Origin: Sialis fuliginosa
Lineage: Eukaryota; Arthropoda; Insecta; Megaloptera; Sialidae
Length of the DNA stretch: 64,000 bases
Direction of reading: 5' to 3'
Assembly (NCBI GenBank): GCA_961205875.1
Contig: OY540818.1
Location: 1,534,001-1,598,000 of the forward strand
Positions 34,961-45,869 of the stretch are shown piece after piece. Within the stretch, counting starts at the first letter, position 1, and the number at the start of each line of letters is the position of its first letter. The notes under the pieces were generated by a model. It searched no databases and had not been told where the DNA came from. It saw nothing but the letters and a program-made list of their open reading frames with translations. The position numbers and the translations under genes are program-made.

Positions 34961-36784
34961 TATGGGACGTTCTTTGTCAAACGGAACAAGGCTCTGCCCA
35001 AAATTCATGTGGATGGATTTGAGTGATCTTGGGCTTAAAATTTTCGTTATTGGTCCCTCTTAATGGGGTAGCGTGGCCTTTTGGAAAATTTCAAAATGGC
35101 GGCTCAGTAATACGGTCAGAAGTCAGAGAAAATTCGAGATGTTGGAATAAAATGTTAGCGAAAAAAAAACTTACGGCCGATTAGATTGGTTGTGGGTGCA
35201 AATTGTTTGTAATTGACAGCCCTAAAAAGTTGGATAGGTAGGTTGGCGAAATCCAACATGGCGGATCCAAGATGGCAGCTGAAACCTAAAAATCGTCGAA
35301 AAATTAAGTTTTTGACACTAAACCTGAATATATTGGTCTCAAATGTTGAGATTCAATCACTCATTACATATACAGGTTATTATAAATCCAAAATCTAAAA
35401 TGGCGGCTTCGATTAATCTCAAAATGTAATAAAATCGGTAAAAAACGTGAAATTTAGGTGGAAACAGTCCCGAACGAGTATATTGATGGTTCATAGATCG
35501 TCAAATGATTGCGTTTTTATATCGTGAAATCAAACTTCATAAATCAAATATGGCGGAGTCAAAATGGCGTCGAACAATGCCATATATAAGGAAACACTCA
35601 TTGTTAAATGAACTCGCACAACCCATTTTGTTGAAATTCTTAAGCGAAACATGTTATCTCGTTGTTTTGAGCATTCTGAATACTAATCTGTACTCAGAAT
35701 TGGCCAGAATCAGATTTAAAAAATAATTATTTCTTAGTTTTTTGAATTTTTTTTCTTTTATTTTTTTCCTAATTATTTTTTTATATTTTGTTGTTATTGT
35801 TTAGACTATAATAGAACATCTAGAAAACTGGCAAAAAGATTTGCCACAGTACCAGCGGTATCAAAAATTTCTAAGGCTCATGCCTTCAAAGTCTCGTCCG
35901 ATAAAACCCTAACTGCATTTAGATAGTCTAGTGCATCCAAAATATTATCAACAACAAAATATAAAAAAATAATTAGGAAAAAAATAAAAGAAAAAAAATT
36001 CAAAAAACTAAGAAATAATTATTTTTTAAATCTGATTCTGGCCAATTCTGAGTACAGATTAGTATTCAGAATGCTCAAAACAACGAGATAACATGTTTCG
36101 CTTAAGAATTTCAACAAAATGGGTTGTGCGAGTTCATTTAACAATGAGTGTTTCCTTATATATGGCATTGTTCGACGCCATTTTGACTCCGCCATATTTG
36201 ATTTATGAAGTTTGATTTCACGATATAAAAACGCAATCATTTGACGATCTATGAACCATCAATATACTCGTTCGGGACTGTTTCCACCTAAATTTCACGT
36301 TTTTTACCGATTTTATTACATTTTGAGATTAATCGAAGCCGCCATTTTAGATTTTGGATTTATAATAACCTGTATATGTAATGAGTGATTGAATCTCAAC
36401 ATTTGAGACCAATATATTCAGGTTTAGTGTCAAAAACTTAATTTTTCGACGATTTTTAGGTTTCAGCTGCCATCTTGGATCCGCCATGTTGGATTTCGCC
36501 AACCTACCTATCCAACTTTTTAGGGCTGTCAATTACAAACAATTTGCACCCACAACCAATCTAATCGGCCGTAAGTTTTTTTTTCGCTAACATTTTATTC
36601 CAACATCTCGAATTTTCTCTGACTTCTGACCGTATTACTGAGCCGCCATTTTGAAATTTTCCAAAAGGCCACGCTACCCCATTAAGAGGGACCAATAACG
36701 AAAATTTTAAGCCCAAGATCACTCAAATCCATCCACATGAATTTTGGGCAGAGCCTTGTTCCGTTTGACAAAGAACGTCCCATA
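34961..36784. mobile_element. Near-perfect 1.8-kb palindromic element (foldback F)
   Basis: Arms of about 835 bp (34961-35795 and 35948-36784) begin 'tatgggacgttctttgtcaa' and appear almost identical, with the same two short frames encoded in each. A spacer of about 150 bp separates them. TA-rich DNA flanks both ends. Each arm carries repeated ATGGCGG motifs in AANATGGCGGM context, at 35092, 35255, 35269 (GGCAGC), 35397, 35547 and 35560 in the left arm, mirrored in the right. No transposase. Confidence 0.85.
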
Positions 36785-36884
36785 TATATATATCTTAAAA
36801 TAATTTTACAAGAATTTCCAGTAAAAGAACTCCCGAATCGGGTAACTTCTCTTTCAACATGACATTTTTTTATCCATTTAGTTG

Positions 36885-37200
36885 TATCCATGGGCGTCGG
36901 CAGAATTTCTTTCAGGGGGGTGTATCTAGATATATAAAATTAAATTACAGGCGGCCCGCGAGGATAATTCAAAAAATAAAAATAATAATAATAATTTTGT
37001 AATAATAAACCTGCATTGAAATTAGCATGACTGAAAAAAAATCTTCAGTTTTTATTTTTCCTAATCTAACTTTATTTTAATTTATTAGGAATTGAAATTG
37101 GCGCGACCAAAAAAAAAAAAGGTCCTCAGTTTTATATTCTGACCTGCGACCCAGAAAGTTCAAAAGGTTGGACACCTATAACTTAAACTGTTATTCAGAG
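36885..37200. mobile_element. hAT-like end fragments
   Basis: The right part reads, on the minus strand, 'ataggtgtccaaccttttga' then 'gggtcgcaggtcag', resembling the CAGGGGTGTCCAACC ends of some hAT elements. 'gcggcccgcgagg' at 36951 could be subterminal sequence from the other side. No 8-bp duplication was found, so ends are approximate. 'atgggcgtcggcagaattt' at 36891 looks like the end of a further element. Confidence 0.4.
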
Positions 37201-37767
37201 TGAATTTTAAAATAAAAATTATATTTCTTAATTTTTTCATGTGCTTTTTCTTTTTTGCTGGTTGTATCGTTATGGTATTCTACAAGCATATGATTTATTA
37301 TTTTATTTACTGCTCCTAGCATCAGGTGTAGCTCAGGAGGTGGTAATATAAATAAAATTTCAGTTTCGGACGAGATCTTAATCTTTAAATTTTATTATAT
37401 ATATTTTTAAACCTGGATGTAAAATTTCTTTGATATTATTTTGATCTGATAGTGACTGTATGGACAGGAAATTTTTAAAAATCCTCCTCCGTCAATTCCA
37501 TACTTGAGATTCACTTCTTGTACATTTCGTTTGTTCATAACTTCACTAATTAAATTATGAACGTTTGTACAGTACACGATAATTCTCTTAGCTTCTTTTT
37601 CTACATTTGCTTTTTCATAAGAAAAATTGAAAGTTTCAAAATTAAAAAAAATATCTAAGATATGATTTGTTCCTAGAATTTTTTTTTCGAGCATCGGCTC
37701 AAAAAAATTTTATTTTTTGTAGCTGAACGTAATAATTAAGCAACCCCCTTAACAACATTAAAACTTA

Positions 37768-38574
37768 AGCTACGGTCACACACAGCTACTTTTACTGCGA
37801 GACAAATTAAAAAACTGCGCTACTTAAGTTGCACGACGTGTGAACCCAACTGCAACCTACAAAGTAGCGCCCGCAGTACAGCTGCATGCAACATTCTTAA
37901 TGCTGCGTGCAGTTTAAAAGTAGCTTAGTGTGAATGACATCTTTACAGAGTAGAGGTCGCAGTAAAAAATATTCATTTGGGTGAAACTTTTGCAGCGGTT
38001 GCACCTGCAGTTTTAGTGTATCCCTTCGTTTTATTAAAGGCGATACTTTCCAAAACTAGTTGAAATCAGTTGCTGACATTCGCAAAAAGTCTTTGCAGAA
38101 TGTTTCATCTCCTAGACGTAACTCTTTGTCAACAACTCCAGAGTATTCTCGATTTCTAATCCATTTTCTAACCCAATTTTTTTTTTTAAAGATCGTTGTC
38201 TCCTTTTTTTTCTTGACAGCAATACAATTGCTAGAGAAGCTGCAACTTCTACCACTAAATCAGTATCCATCATCGAGTAGACACGGAAATCGACGCACAA
38301 ATCAAAGTTTTGTTATTATACTACATGACCTCAATTATACTACACGCACCAAAAGTTGCAGCGCGTAATGCAAGGAATCGGCTGCAGTAAAAGCAGCACA
38401 ATAGGTGTGAACAGCTCTGCAACTTTTCTGTAGTCCTGCAACTTTTTTAAGCAACCGCAGTACAGAAACTGCGCGCTACAAGCTACTTTCGGTCCGTGTG
38501 TGAACCCGACATGCAACTTTTGCAGCCGCAGTAAAAAAACTGCGCAACAAAGGAAGCTGTGTGTGACCGTACCT
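37768..38574. mobile_element. PIF/Harbinger non-autonomous element
   Basis: Terminal inverted repeats AGCTACGGTCACACACAGCT and, reversed, AGGTACGGTCACACACAGCT bound 807 bp. TTA is duplicated at 37765-37767 and 38575-38577. A 3-bp TTA/TAA duplication is the PIF/Harbinger hallmark. Subterminal copies of 'actgcgc' and 'tgtgtgaac' recur near both ends. A transposase N-terminal remnant lies inside. The element interrupts the decayed gene at 37225-39240, so it is younger than that gene's arrival. Confidence 0.9.
38005..38276 (-). pseudogene. PIF/Harbinger transposase N-terminal remnant
   Basis: The minus strand reads MMDTDLVVEVAASLAIVLL then a basic run SRKKRRQR. After a one-base shift in an A9 run it continues WVRKWIRNREYSG, KELRLGDETFCKDFLRMSA, and after a TAG, FWKVSPLIKRRDT. 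This is the usual start of HARBI1-like transposases: a basic region, W.R.W, then ELR..D...F..FLRM....F and a short P.I...DT motif before the nuclease core. The HTH-to-DDE part is deleted. Two disabling changes (frameshift, TAG) and the internal deletion make it inactive. A 102-codon plus-strand frame over the same bases is spurious. Confidence 0.8.
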
Positions 38575-39656
38575 TTAGATTACATTTATTTTGAATAAGA
38601 GCTACGCTATCTACTGAAACAGTCTCTTTTTGAGGGACATATTTTGGTTGGACAATAACATGTAGAGATTTACCGTTGTATTGGACAGAGATATATTTTA
38701 TATTGATTTTGTCTCGCAATCTTTTTCGTTTTTTATCGTAGTCTTAGTTAACATTGATACCAATTGTTCGTTGGTTTTGCTGCATTTCACTTAATACGTG
38801 GTTTTTAATGTTTTTGGGGTGATGTGTTATGCTGCAGACATGTTTTTTTCCTCTTTGTGGTTCATTAAACATTTATTACATACTTTTTTTAAATTTTGTT
38901 TCTTTAATTTTTTTTGTTTTTTCATCGAGGTCGGAACTTCTTTTCGTGCCAATTTACAAAAATAACAATAACATTTTTTTTTATTTGAACGTGTTTCATT
39001 TTAATTGCTTCAAATTTTGAATAATCGGGTAAAACGAATATTTTTTTAGATTATTTTTCGGTTTCATGTTGATAAAGTTTCCTTTCACAAGCTGGACATA
39101 AAACAGTCGGAAACTTTTCGTCTCCAAATATAGAAAACCCTAATAATCTTTCGACTTTTATTTTTAATGCATTTTTTATATTAATAAATAATTTAATTTT
39201 ACATAGACATAAACATATTCTTTGAATATTTTCTTCGTCTATCGCGGCGCGGCGCGGTCAATTTTTTGTTTAATATATCGCATTATAGACTTATTTTATT
39301 AGGTACGAGTATACATATGTTGTTAAGTCAATAGTCGATATAGAACTGGTTGTTGAGAAAAAATGTTTATTTTGTCAAATTGAGCAATTTTGTTTATCTA
39401 ATAAAGTTTTGAAATGTTGAAGCGTTTTTAAAAACATACATTTTCTTGTTCGAATACGCTTAAAACTTGAATTCAAACATTTTTGATGAATTATGTTTAT
39501 TTTATTTATGTTGAAAAATTTTCTTAAAAAAATGTTTTTAAATTTTTATTCAAAACTGCCCAATGGATTTTAAAAATTCTTATAGAAAAACACTCAGATC
39601 ACATCCAAGAATAACCCCAATGAAAAAAATTTCGACTGCAAAAACATTTTATTTAA

Positions 39657-40232
39657 CCTTCAAGCAGGCGCGTAGTCAATAAGAACGGGAGCAGTCGCGC
39701 GTAACCTAAATATCTATTGAAGATATTAGGGAATTAAAACACCAAATAGTTAATTAATCACATATTTTTAATAATTAAAACAATTATCTTTCAGTCAGGA
39801 AACTATTTAGTTATTAAAAATATGTTCTAATCGAAGTAACTGCAATTAAAATGATAATTAAAAAAGAACACATATTTTCTTTGGATTGGATCAAAAGTTC
39901 AATAAAATTAAATAAAATCAAATTATAAAAAAACACACTGGCAAAACAATTTGGCAAGATAAATCCTTATAATTAGAAATCAAAAATTAAAAAAAAAATT
40001 ATAAAATCCAAAATCTCAGTTTTCTTCCTCATCAGAATCTTCGCCGCGACTAAAACAAAAGCTATTTGGACAACGCGGGACGCGCGGGGAAAGGGGTAAT
40101 TAGTTGTTTTTGTTTGTAGTGAACTTAGAAGAGGGTACTTGAAATGAGAAATGTTTATGACGAAAATATTCAAAATTATAAACAATAATATATCAAGTGC
40201 GGTCGATTCTACGCCGCGCGACTGCTTGAAGA
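39657..40232. mobile_element. TTAA-duplicating MITE (piggyBac-type)
   Basis: Ends read CCTTCAAGCAGGCGCG on the left and, reversed, TCTTCAAGCAGTCGCGCGGC on the right. TTAA is present at 39653-39656 and 40233-40236. The paired repeat at 31160-31400 has a single TTAA at the homologous place, directly showing the empty site. TTAA duplication fits piggyBac, although the first base differs from the usual CCY at one end. A 90-codon minus-strand frame inside shows no piggyBac motif. Confidence 0.75.
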
Positions 40233-40262
40233 TTAAAGTCGTCATTTGAACACCGTGCTGGG

Positions 40263-41026
40263 CATTATTTGCACAAATAGATTACCTACATCATTACTTG
40301 TAGTAAAGTTACAATAATCAGAGTTAGAACACTTAACTTGGAAGAAATTTACTTTCCCGATTTAATTTTTAAATATTTTTTTAGAATAACATAGGTAATT
40401 ATAATTATTACTTTTATCACTGATAATATTTTTTTTTTTATGAGTCAGATAAGAAAATGACAATAAACAAATTGAATTTAATCAATACATTTTTTATTGA
40501 TTTTAATGTGAATATTGAATATATCCAGTTATTGGTACATAAACATAACCAAAATCAAACATGAATAACTGAGAAACTAGAAATGCCCTGGAGTGATTAG
40601 AACCAGAGACAGTAACGAGTCCCAATCACTCTTCTATTATTTTATAATTTCGTTTTATACGTTTCTTAATTTTTTATTTATCCTACATAAAATAATTCTA
40701 ACATTTTATTTTTACCTGCTATAAAACTATGTAGATAAAGCCCAAGAAAGGCCCCTCATTAATCTTTGATATTTCAAGTATCTATAGAAATAAGATAATG
40801 CTGATAATAATCAATAATTTTGCACAAAATGCACGTAATCAATATTTAATAAATTGATTTTCGAAAAATAAAACACTTGTAAGTAAAATTACATCAAACA
40901 ATACAAATGATTAGATATTCTTGAGGGGCAGGGGGGGGGGTACAATATCTATAACGGCATTACAACTGAATATAGAAGATAAAGTACGATACAAAATATT
41001 TAATATTTTTGTTGTGAACTGCAGAT
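40263..41026. other. Gene-free AT-rich DNA
   Basis: No coding or repeat ends were recognised. An 8-bp stem 'gagtgatt/aatcactc' lies at about 40593-40632. Its loop and flanks do not form a tRNA. A G-run occurs at 40932-40940. Confidence 0.45.
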
Positions 41027-41180
41027 CAGTGGCGTAGCAAGGGGCCAGGCAGGGGGGAGTGTCATTCTGAATATGATTCATGTAAGATAAAAAAAATGTA
41101 ATCCGAAATGACAAACATTATTATCAAATGCAGTGGCGGAGTAAGGAAGATTGGTACCCGGGGTGGCATATTAGTTATGC
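41027..41180. repeat. Two transposon-end-like motifs ('cagtggcg')
   Basis: 'cagtggcgtagcaaggggcc' at about 41032 and 'cagtggcggagtaaggaaga' at about 41131 both resemble the CAGTGGCGKAG ends of several insect DNA transposons. They are in the same orientation and no partner ends were found. Confidence 0.4.
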
Positions 41181-41364
41181 ACCCCCTCCCTTCACGAAAA
41201 CTTATAGAATTATCTTTTTTTTCGTTTCCACTTCAATTTTAGCACCTCCAAAAAAGAACTTTTCCGCGCTCCTGTTGAATTTGAAGATCTTTTTCTGCCG
41301 AGCACTATCTTACTGAATCATTAAGGTCTTTACACAAACAATAAAAATATGCAGAACATATAAT

Positions 41365-41480
41365 TAGGGTTCCGAAGAAACCCTATTAATCTCATTTTAT
41401 CGTCCGTCTGTCCTTTTCAGTCAAAGCAAAATATCTCGTAAACTATATAATCTAGAAACTTGAAATTTTTACTAAACATG
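41365..41480 (+). repeat. Dispersed repeat with 'agggttccgaagaaaccct' end
   Basis: This is the opposite-strand relative of 10735-10806: both share the short palindromic start and 'cttttcartcaaagcaaa'. It lies next to a tandem array and has no coding content. Confidence 0.55.
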
Positions 41481-41499
41481 TAAAATGACACCCTCTAAT

Positions 41500-42355
41500 A
41501 AAAAAAATATTTTCAGGGGAGGGGGGCGCTAAGGAGCTAAAGCTAGGTAAAAATAATATTTTTTTTTACCAAGGCATGTGACACGTATAACATTACTAGG
41601 ATCATATCCAAGACTATGGTGCCAGTACCTTAAATACCTGCTTAAAAAACAGGATTATTAGGTACATAATTTGAGATTTCAGAAATAATCGATTTTATAT
41701 TATTCAAATGTATCTAGATATGAATTAACAAACAATATAATTTGCAATCAGCTGTTTCTGTTTGAGAGTACATTTTTAAAAGCAAATAAAAAAAATTATA
41801 CCAAAGCGTGTGGGGTGTCAAAATGTAGATCTCAATCAGTATAATTAAAAGTGGTATAATAAAAAAATTTACGCCTGTAGAGGGCCCCAAGCAGTAATTA
41901 ATTCTATCCCCCTCCTCTTACTCAGTAACTACTGCCTCAAAAAATCTGAAAAATTTTGGTAACGAGGCTTTGGTAAGACTAACAACAACAAATACTTAAC
42001 TCAATAATATTTCAAATTTTGGAGAAATAGGGAGGGGCGACATAGAATTTTGTATTTTTAATTTTTATATCTAGGCATGTGGAGTATCAAAATGTAGATC
42101 TCCATTAGTAAAATATGACCATATTTTTTGGTAACTCAAAAATGGTGCCTGTAGGGGGCTCCAAGCAGTAATTTATTTTGTCCCCCCCTACCTCTAACTC
42201 GGTAACTACTGGCTTTAAAAATCTGAAAAAATTGGTAACGATGTTTTGGTGGGACTAGACAACGACAAATACTAAAGTCAACAGTATCAATTCATATTTT
42301 CGAGAAATAGAGAGGGGCGTTATAGAATTTTTAATTTTTATATCTATAGGGGCCT
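41500..42355. repeat. ~265-bp tandem repeat
   Basis: Diverged units share 'gtgtcaaaatgtagatctc' (about 41815 and 42083), 'tgtagrgggcyccaagcagt' (about 41877 and 42153) and 'ggtaactactg'. The first, partial unit starts near 41515. No gene. Confidence 0.65.
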
Positions 42356-42408
42356 GCAGGCCCATCGATTTTTATCTAGTATTTTTTTGTTCTTTAACTT
42401 TTTCCTGA

Positions 42409-43026
42409 GACTTTAAATTATATTCAAAAAGACATGTTTTTGTTAAACAGGCGAGCATTATTTATTGCCGAATTCCTATTATTAATCTTTATAAATAAAA
42501 TTTATTTAACAATATAATTTACTAATTTTATCATTATTAATTTATTTAAAATTATTTAAATAAATAATTTAATAAAAAATTTAAATTAATAATTTAAAAA
42601 ATAAAATTTTTTTATTAATAAATTAAAACATTTTTTTTAATAATAACTATTTCTAAGCTTATAAATTATACATATATAAATTAAATTTATTTCTTAAATA
42701 ACTAGATACATTTAAAAACGAAAAACATTTCATTACTAATATTTTATTTAAAATATTTATATTACAAAAAATATATTAAAATATTAGATCTTTTAAATTC
42801 GAGAAATTTATTTATAAATAAAAATTTATTAATAAACCCTGATACAAAAGGTACAAAAAATAAATTTTACTTTTAATAAATTAAATTTTCAATATACATA
42901 TTTCAATATTCTTTCTCAATACAAATAAACTATTATTCAAATTATTTTATCTATAAAATATACAAAAATAAAAAATTATTTTTATTAGAATTTTAAATAA
43001 ACAAAAAATAAATAAATTTATTATTT
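42409..43026 (-). rRNA. NUMT: mitochondrial 16S rRNA fragment
   Basis: On the minus strand the segment 'cgcctgtttaacaaaaacat' (42434-42453) matches the universal 16Sar primer region, followed by 'gtctttttgaatataattta' as in insect 16S. Homology stops at about 42409, in the middle of the gene, where nuclear repeat sequence begins. The 5' half of 16S is therefore present and the 3' half missing. Very low GC fits insect mtDNA. It abuts tRNA-Val as in a mitochondrial genome. Not functional in the nucleus. Confidence 0.85.
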
Positions 43027-43096
43027 CAAATTAAATTGATTTGCACAACAACTTTTTAATGTAAATAAAATGCTTTACTAAACAAGCTCTAATTTG
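43027..43096 (-). tRNA. trnV: NUMT: mitochondrial tRNA-Val
   Basis: On the minus strand a 70-nt cloverleaf can be folded: acceptor arm CAAATTA/TAATTTG (7 bp, perfect), D stem GCTT/AAGC, and anticodon stem TTTTA/TAAAA around loop TTTACAT with anticodon TAC (Val). It lies exactly between the 16S and 12S sequences, as in insect mitochondria. The intact fold suggests a fairly recent transfer. Confidence 0.85.
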
Positions 43097-43800
43097 TCAT
43101 TCTAGATACACTTTCCAGTACATCTACTATGTTACGACTTATCTCAAATTTATAATGAGAGCGACGGGCGATATGTACATATTTTAGTGCTAAAATCAAT
43201 TAAATAATATAATTTAATTTACTATTAAATCCACCTTCATTAAATTTTTACAAATTCAAATTCATTTAAATATATTTATTGTAATCCATTTCCTCATAAC
43301 TATAGCTGCACCTTGATCTGAAATAATTTTTAATAAAAATTTTAGAAAATTTTATATTCTTATAAAATATTCTTATAACGACGATATACAAACTAAATAA
43401 AATTATGTAAAATATAACGTGGATTATCGATTACTCTAAAAAGACTAAAATACCGCCAAATTTTTTAAGTTTCAAGACTATAACTATTACTACTTAAGTT
43501 TTTATATTTACATTTTAAATAATAGGGTATCTAATCCTAGTTTATTAATAAAATTTAATAGCTTCAAAAATAAAATTATAAAATTTATATTAATTTAAAA
43601 TTTAACCTAAAAAATTAAATTATTATTTTATAAATATTCAAACTATAAACCAATAAAATGTATTATTATATTTTGTATAACCGCGGATGCTGGCACAAAA
43701 TTAACCTATAATATTATTTATTTCTAATTATAAATTTCTTTAATAATTAATATTAAATACTGAAAATAAAACAAAAAAATATTTATTTAAAATATTTTTA
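43097..43800 (-). rRNA. NUMT: mitochondrial 12S rRNA
   Basis: Universal 12S landmarks occur in order on the minus strand: 'gtgccagcatccgcggtta' (530-loop, 43679-43698 region), 'aaactaggattagataccct' (43518-43540) and 'acatatcgcccgtcgctct' (43155-43177), with the 3' end next to tRNA-Val. The 5' end is lost or unclear near 43800, where AT-rich mitochondrial-style sequence gives way to nuclear repeat DNA. All rRNA landmarks seem unbroken. Confidence 0.88.
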
Positions 43801-44469
43801 ATCCATACAAATAGTCGAGTCAATGAATACATAAAACAGGCAATATTCATAAGTCCTCAAGAACAGCTCAGATTTTGATGATTTTTTTTTTTAGTTTTGT
43901 TTTTTTATATTATTTATAATCAGAAACCTTTTGGATCGGGGACCCCCGGGAAATACACACAAAAAAATAAAAACAAAAAACTTGACAGCCGCTTATGTTT
44001 AAATCATCGATGTAGCGAAAACGATAGGAGCTAGAGCAAAACTGAACAGGACCATTTGATAGAGAATGAAATTTCCTATAAAAAATAATAATGTTCATAT
44101 CTCTAAAGTTAATAGTTTTTGAGTGATGGTCGTCGAAAATCTCATGACTAAAATGTAATTTTTGAAAATGTCGCTTTATGCCCCGATCAATTATAAAAAG
44201 AATATTGCTATTTAACGATTAATAAAAAATTTCAAAAAATTCACTGTTTTACTAGATACTATATAGAAGTTATTTATGGGTTCAAAAATGGTTTCCACTT
44301 TGAATTGTAACTATAGGAGCTACATCAAGAGATATTTTTTTGTAATTTTTTGGTATTACGTATTTTAAAAACTATCCAACGTACAATAAAAATATATAAT
44401 GCATTTTATAGGTGATTTTATTATCTGTAAATTGAATCTCTTGGTATGAAGTTGTAAGTATAACCGTTT
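43801..44469. other. Insertion DNA within the NUMT, unassigned
   Basis: This is nuclear-type sequence between the 12S and the foldback copy. Phrases such as 'ctctaaagttaatagttttt' recall the interior of foldback E. It includes 'ggggacccccggg' at about 43938. No gene; a 62-codon frame is not convincing. Confidence 0.45.
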
Positions 44470-45302
44470 GCCCACAAATTCGTTTAAAATTCAGGTAATT
44501 ATTTTGTGGAAAAACGCTCGGACCCGTCGATTAGTATTTTTAGTTGCGGATTTTTTGACATAAGAAAATTGTATACAGGGTGTCTGAAGAAGAACATATG
44601 CAGTCATCATTGATTTTTTTAAATTGAACACCCTATATATTATACCATTTTTGAATTGTACGGTGTATTCTGAATACTTTTTGTATAACATATTATATCT
44701 CTAAAATCAGCGATTTTCGGAATAATGATGTTTGAAAATTGACATTTTGAAATACACACAAGTCAAATAAAATGTTTAAATTGAAAAAATAAACTTTGAA
44801 TATTTTTTTAAACCTAACAAAAGCATCCTGGTATTGCAAAAAAAAGAAAAAACATTAAACTTTTTTTTTCCTTTTTTTTCTTTTTTTTTTTTCTTTTTTT
44901 CTTCTTTTTTTCTTTTTTTTGCAATACCAGGATGTTTTTGTTGGCTTTAAAAAAATATTCAAAGTTTATTTTTTCATTTTATACATTTTATTTGACTTGT
45001 GTGTATTTCAAAATGTCAATTTTCAAACGTCATTATTCCGAAAACCACTGATTTTAGAGATATGATATGCTGTACAAAAAGTGTTCAAAATTTATCGCAC
45101 AATTCAAAAATGGTATAATATATAGGGTGTTCCATTTAAAAAAATCAATAATGACTGCATATGTTTTTCCTGAGACACCCTGTATACAATTTTCTTATGT
45201 CAAAAAATCCGCAACTAAAAATACTAATCGACGGGTCCGAGCGTTTTTCCATAAAATAATTACCTAAATTTTAAACGAATTTGTTCCTTTCATCGTGAAT
45301 AT
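44470..45302. mobile_element. Foldback E, full copy, inserted in NUMT
   Basis: Arms of about 400 bp meet at a long hairpin built from poly-purine and poly-pyrimidine runs ('gcaataccaggatg' on each side). The outer sequence 'aacaaattcgttta...ggacccgtcgatt' is present on both arms, and the right end reaches 'cctttcatcgtgaa', equal to the left end of the copy at 33866. The arms encode mirror-image 66-codon frames that differ by several residues; these are shadows. Mitochondrial-like sequence on both sides indicates insertion after the NUMT arrived. Confidence 0.75.
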
Positions 45303-45835
45303 AAATAAATAAACTTTACAATATATTAATAAATAAAATATATTTATTTAAATAAATAAATATAGTAACTTACTCCCTAAAATTTTACTAACTTTATATA
45401 TTATTTATAAATATATAAAATACAAAAATATTACCTTCCCCTCAGGTTTTATATTTATTTAAAATAATTAATATAATTTATTATATATTAATTTTATTAT
45501 TTATTTTATTTAAATTAAATAAATAAAGTATAAAATATTTAAAAAATTAATAAAATTTATATTTTTATAAATATTTTAATTTAATAATTATCTAATAATT
45601 ATTTATTAATATATAAATAAATTATTATTTAGAACCTAAATAATATTTATAAATTAATAAATATTTAATATAATAATTATTTATAAAAATATATTAATAC
45701 TTTTTTTTACTTTAAATAGTTCTGTATTTTATAGTATAATTTATATATTTATATTTTATATAATATTTATTAATATATAAATCATCTATTCAATTTACAA
45801 CTATATTTGATTTAAAAAAGATTCATCAATTTTAA
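45303..45835. other. Possible NUMT continuation: mitochondrial control-region-like DNA
   Basis: This extremely AT-rich sequence has only a few C runs ('ccttcccctcagg' at about 45434). It is unlike the adjacent repeat families and lies on the side of 12S where the insect control region would be. Control regions have little conserved sequence, so this is by position and composition only. Confidence 0.4.
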
Positions 45836-45869
45836 TACAAAATGTAGGTATATATGTAATATTAATAAA

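Larger units (their letters stand above)
37225..39240 (-). pseudogene. Decayed Cys-rich protein gene of unnamed repeat family
   Basis: On the minus strand, coding-like segments follow one another in three frames: RICLCLCKIKL (39225), LCPACERKLYQ (39105), CYCYFCKLARKEVP (38970), VCNKCLMNHKEE (38880), VQYNGKSLHVIVQPKYVPQK (38690). After removal of a PIF/Harbinger insertion (37768-38574 plus one TTA), the same frame continues to LEKKILGTNHILDIFF, KYGIDGGGFLKI (37500-37470) and PPPELHLMLGAVNKIINHM (37347-37290). The four CxC/CxxC groups suggest an N-terminal zinc-binding region. At least three stops, two frameshifts (one in an A-run near 38975) and a probable internal deletion between 37460 and 37350 break it. 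I recall similar uncharacterised repeated proteins in insects and cnidarians but cannot name the family. It is probably transposon-derived. The start codon is not determinable. Confidence 0.6.

Noticed and set aside
38060-38368. 102-codon plus-strand ORF inside the Harbinger element
   Set aside because: The opposite strand carries recognisable transposase residues; this frame is its shadow.
40565-40645. Possible tRNA or SINE promoter ('ggttctaatcactc' on the minus strand)
   Set aside because: Only one 8-bp stem forms; no D or anticodon arm and a poor B-box match.
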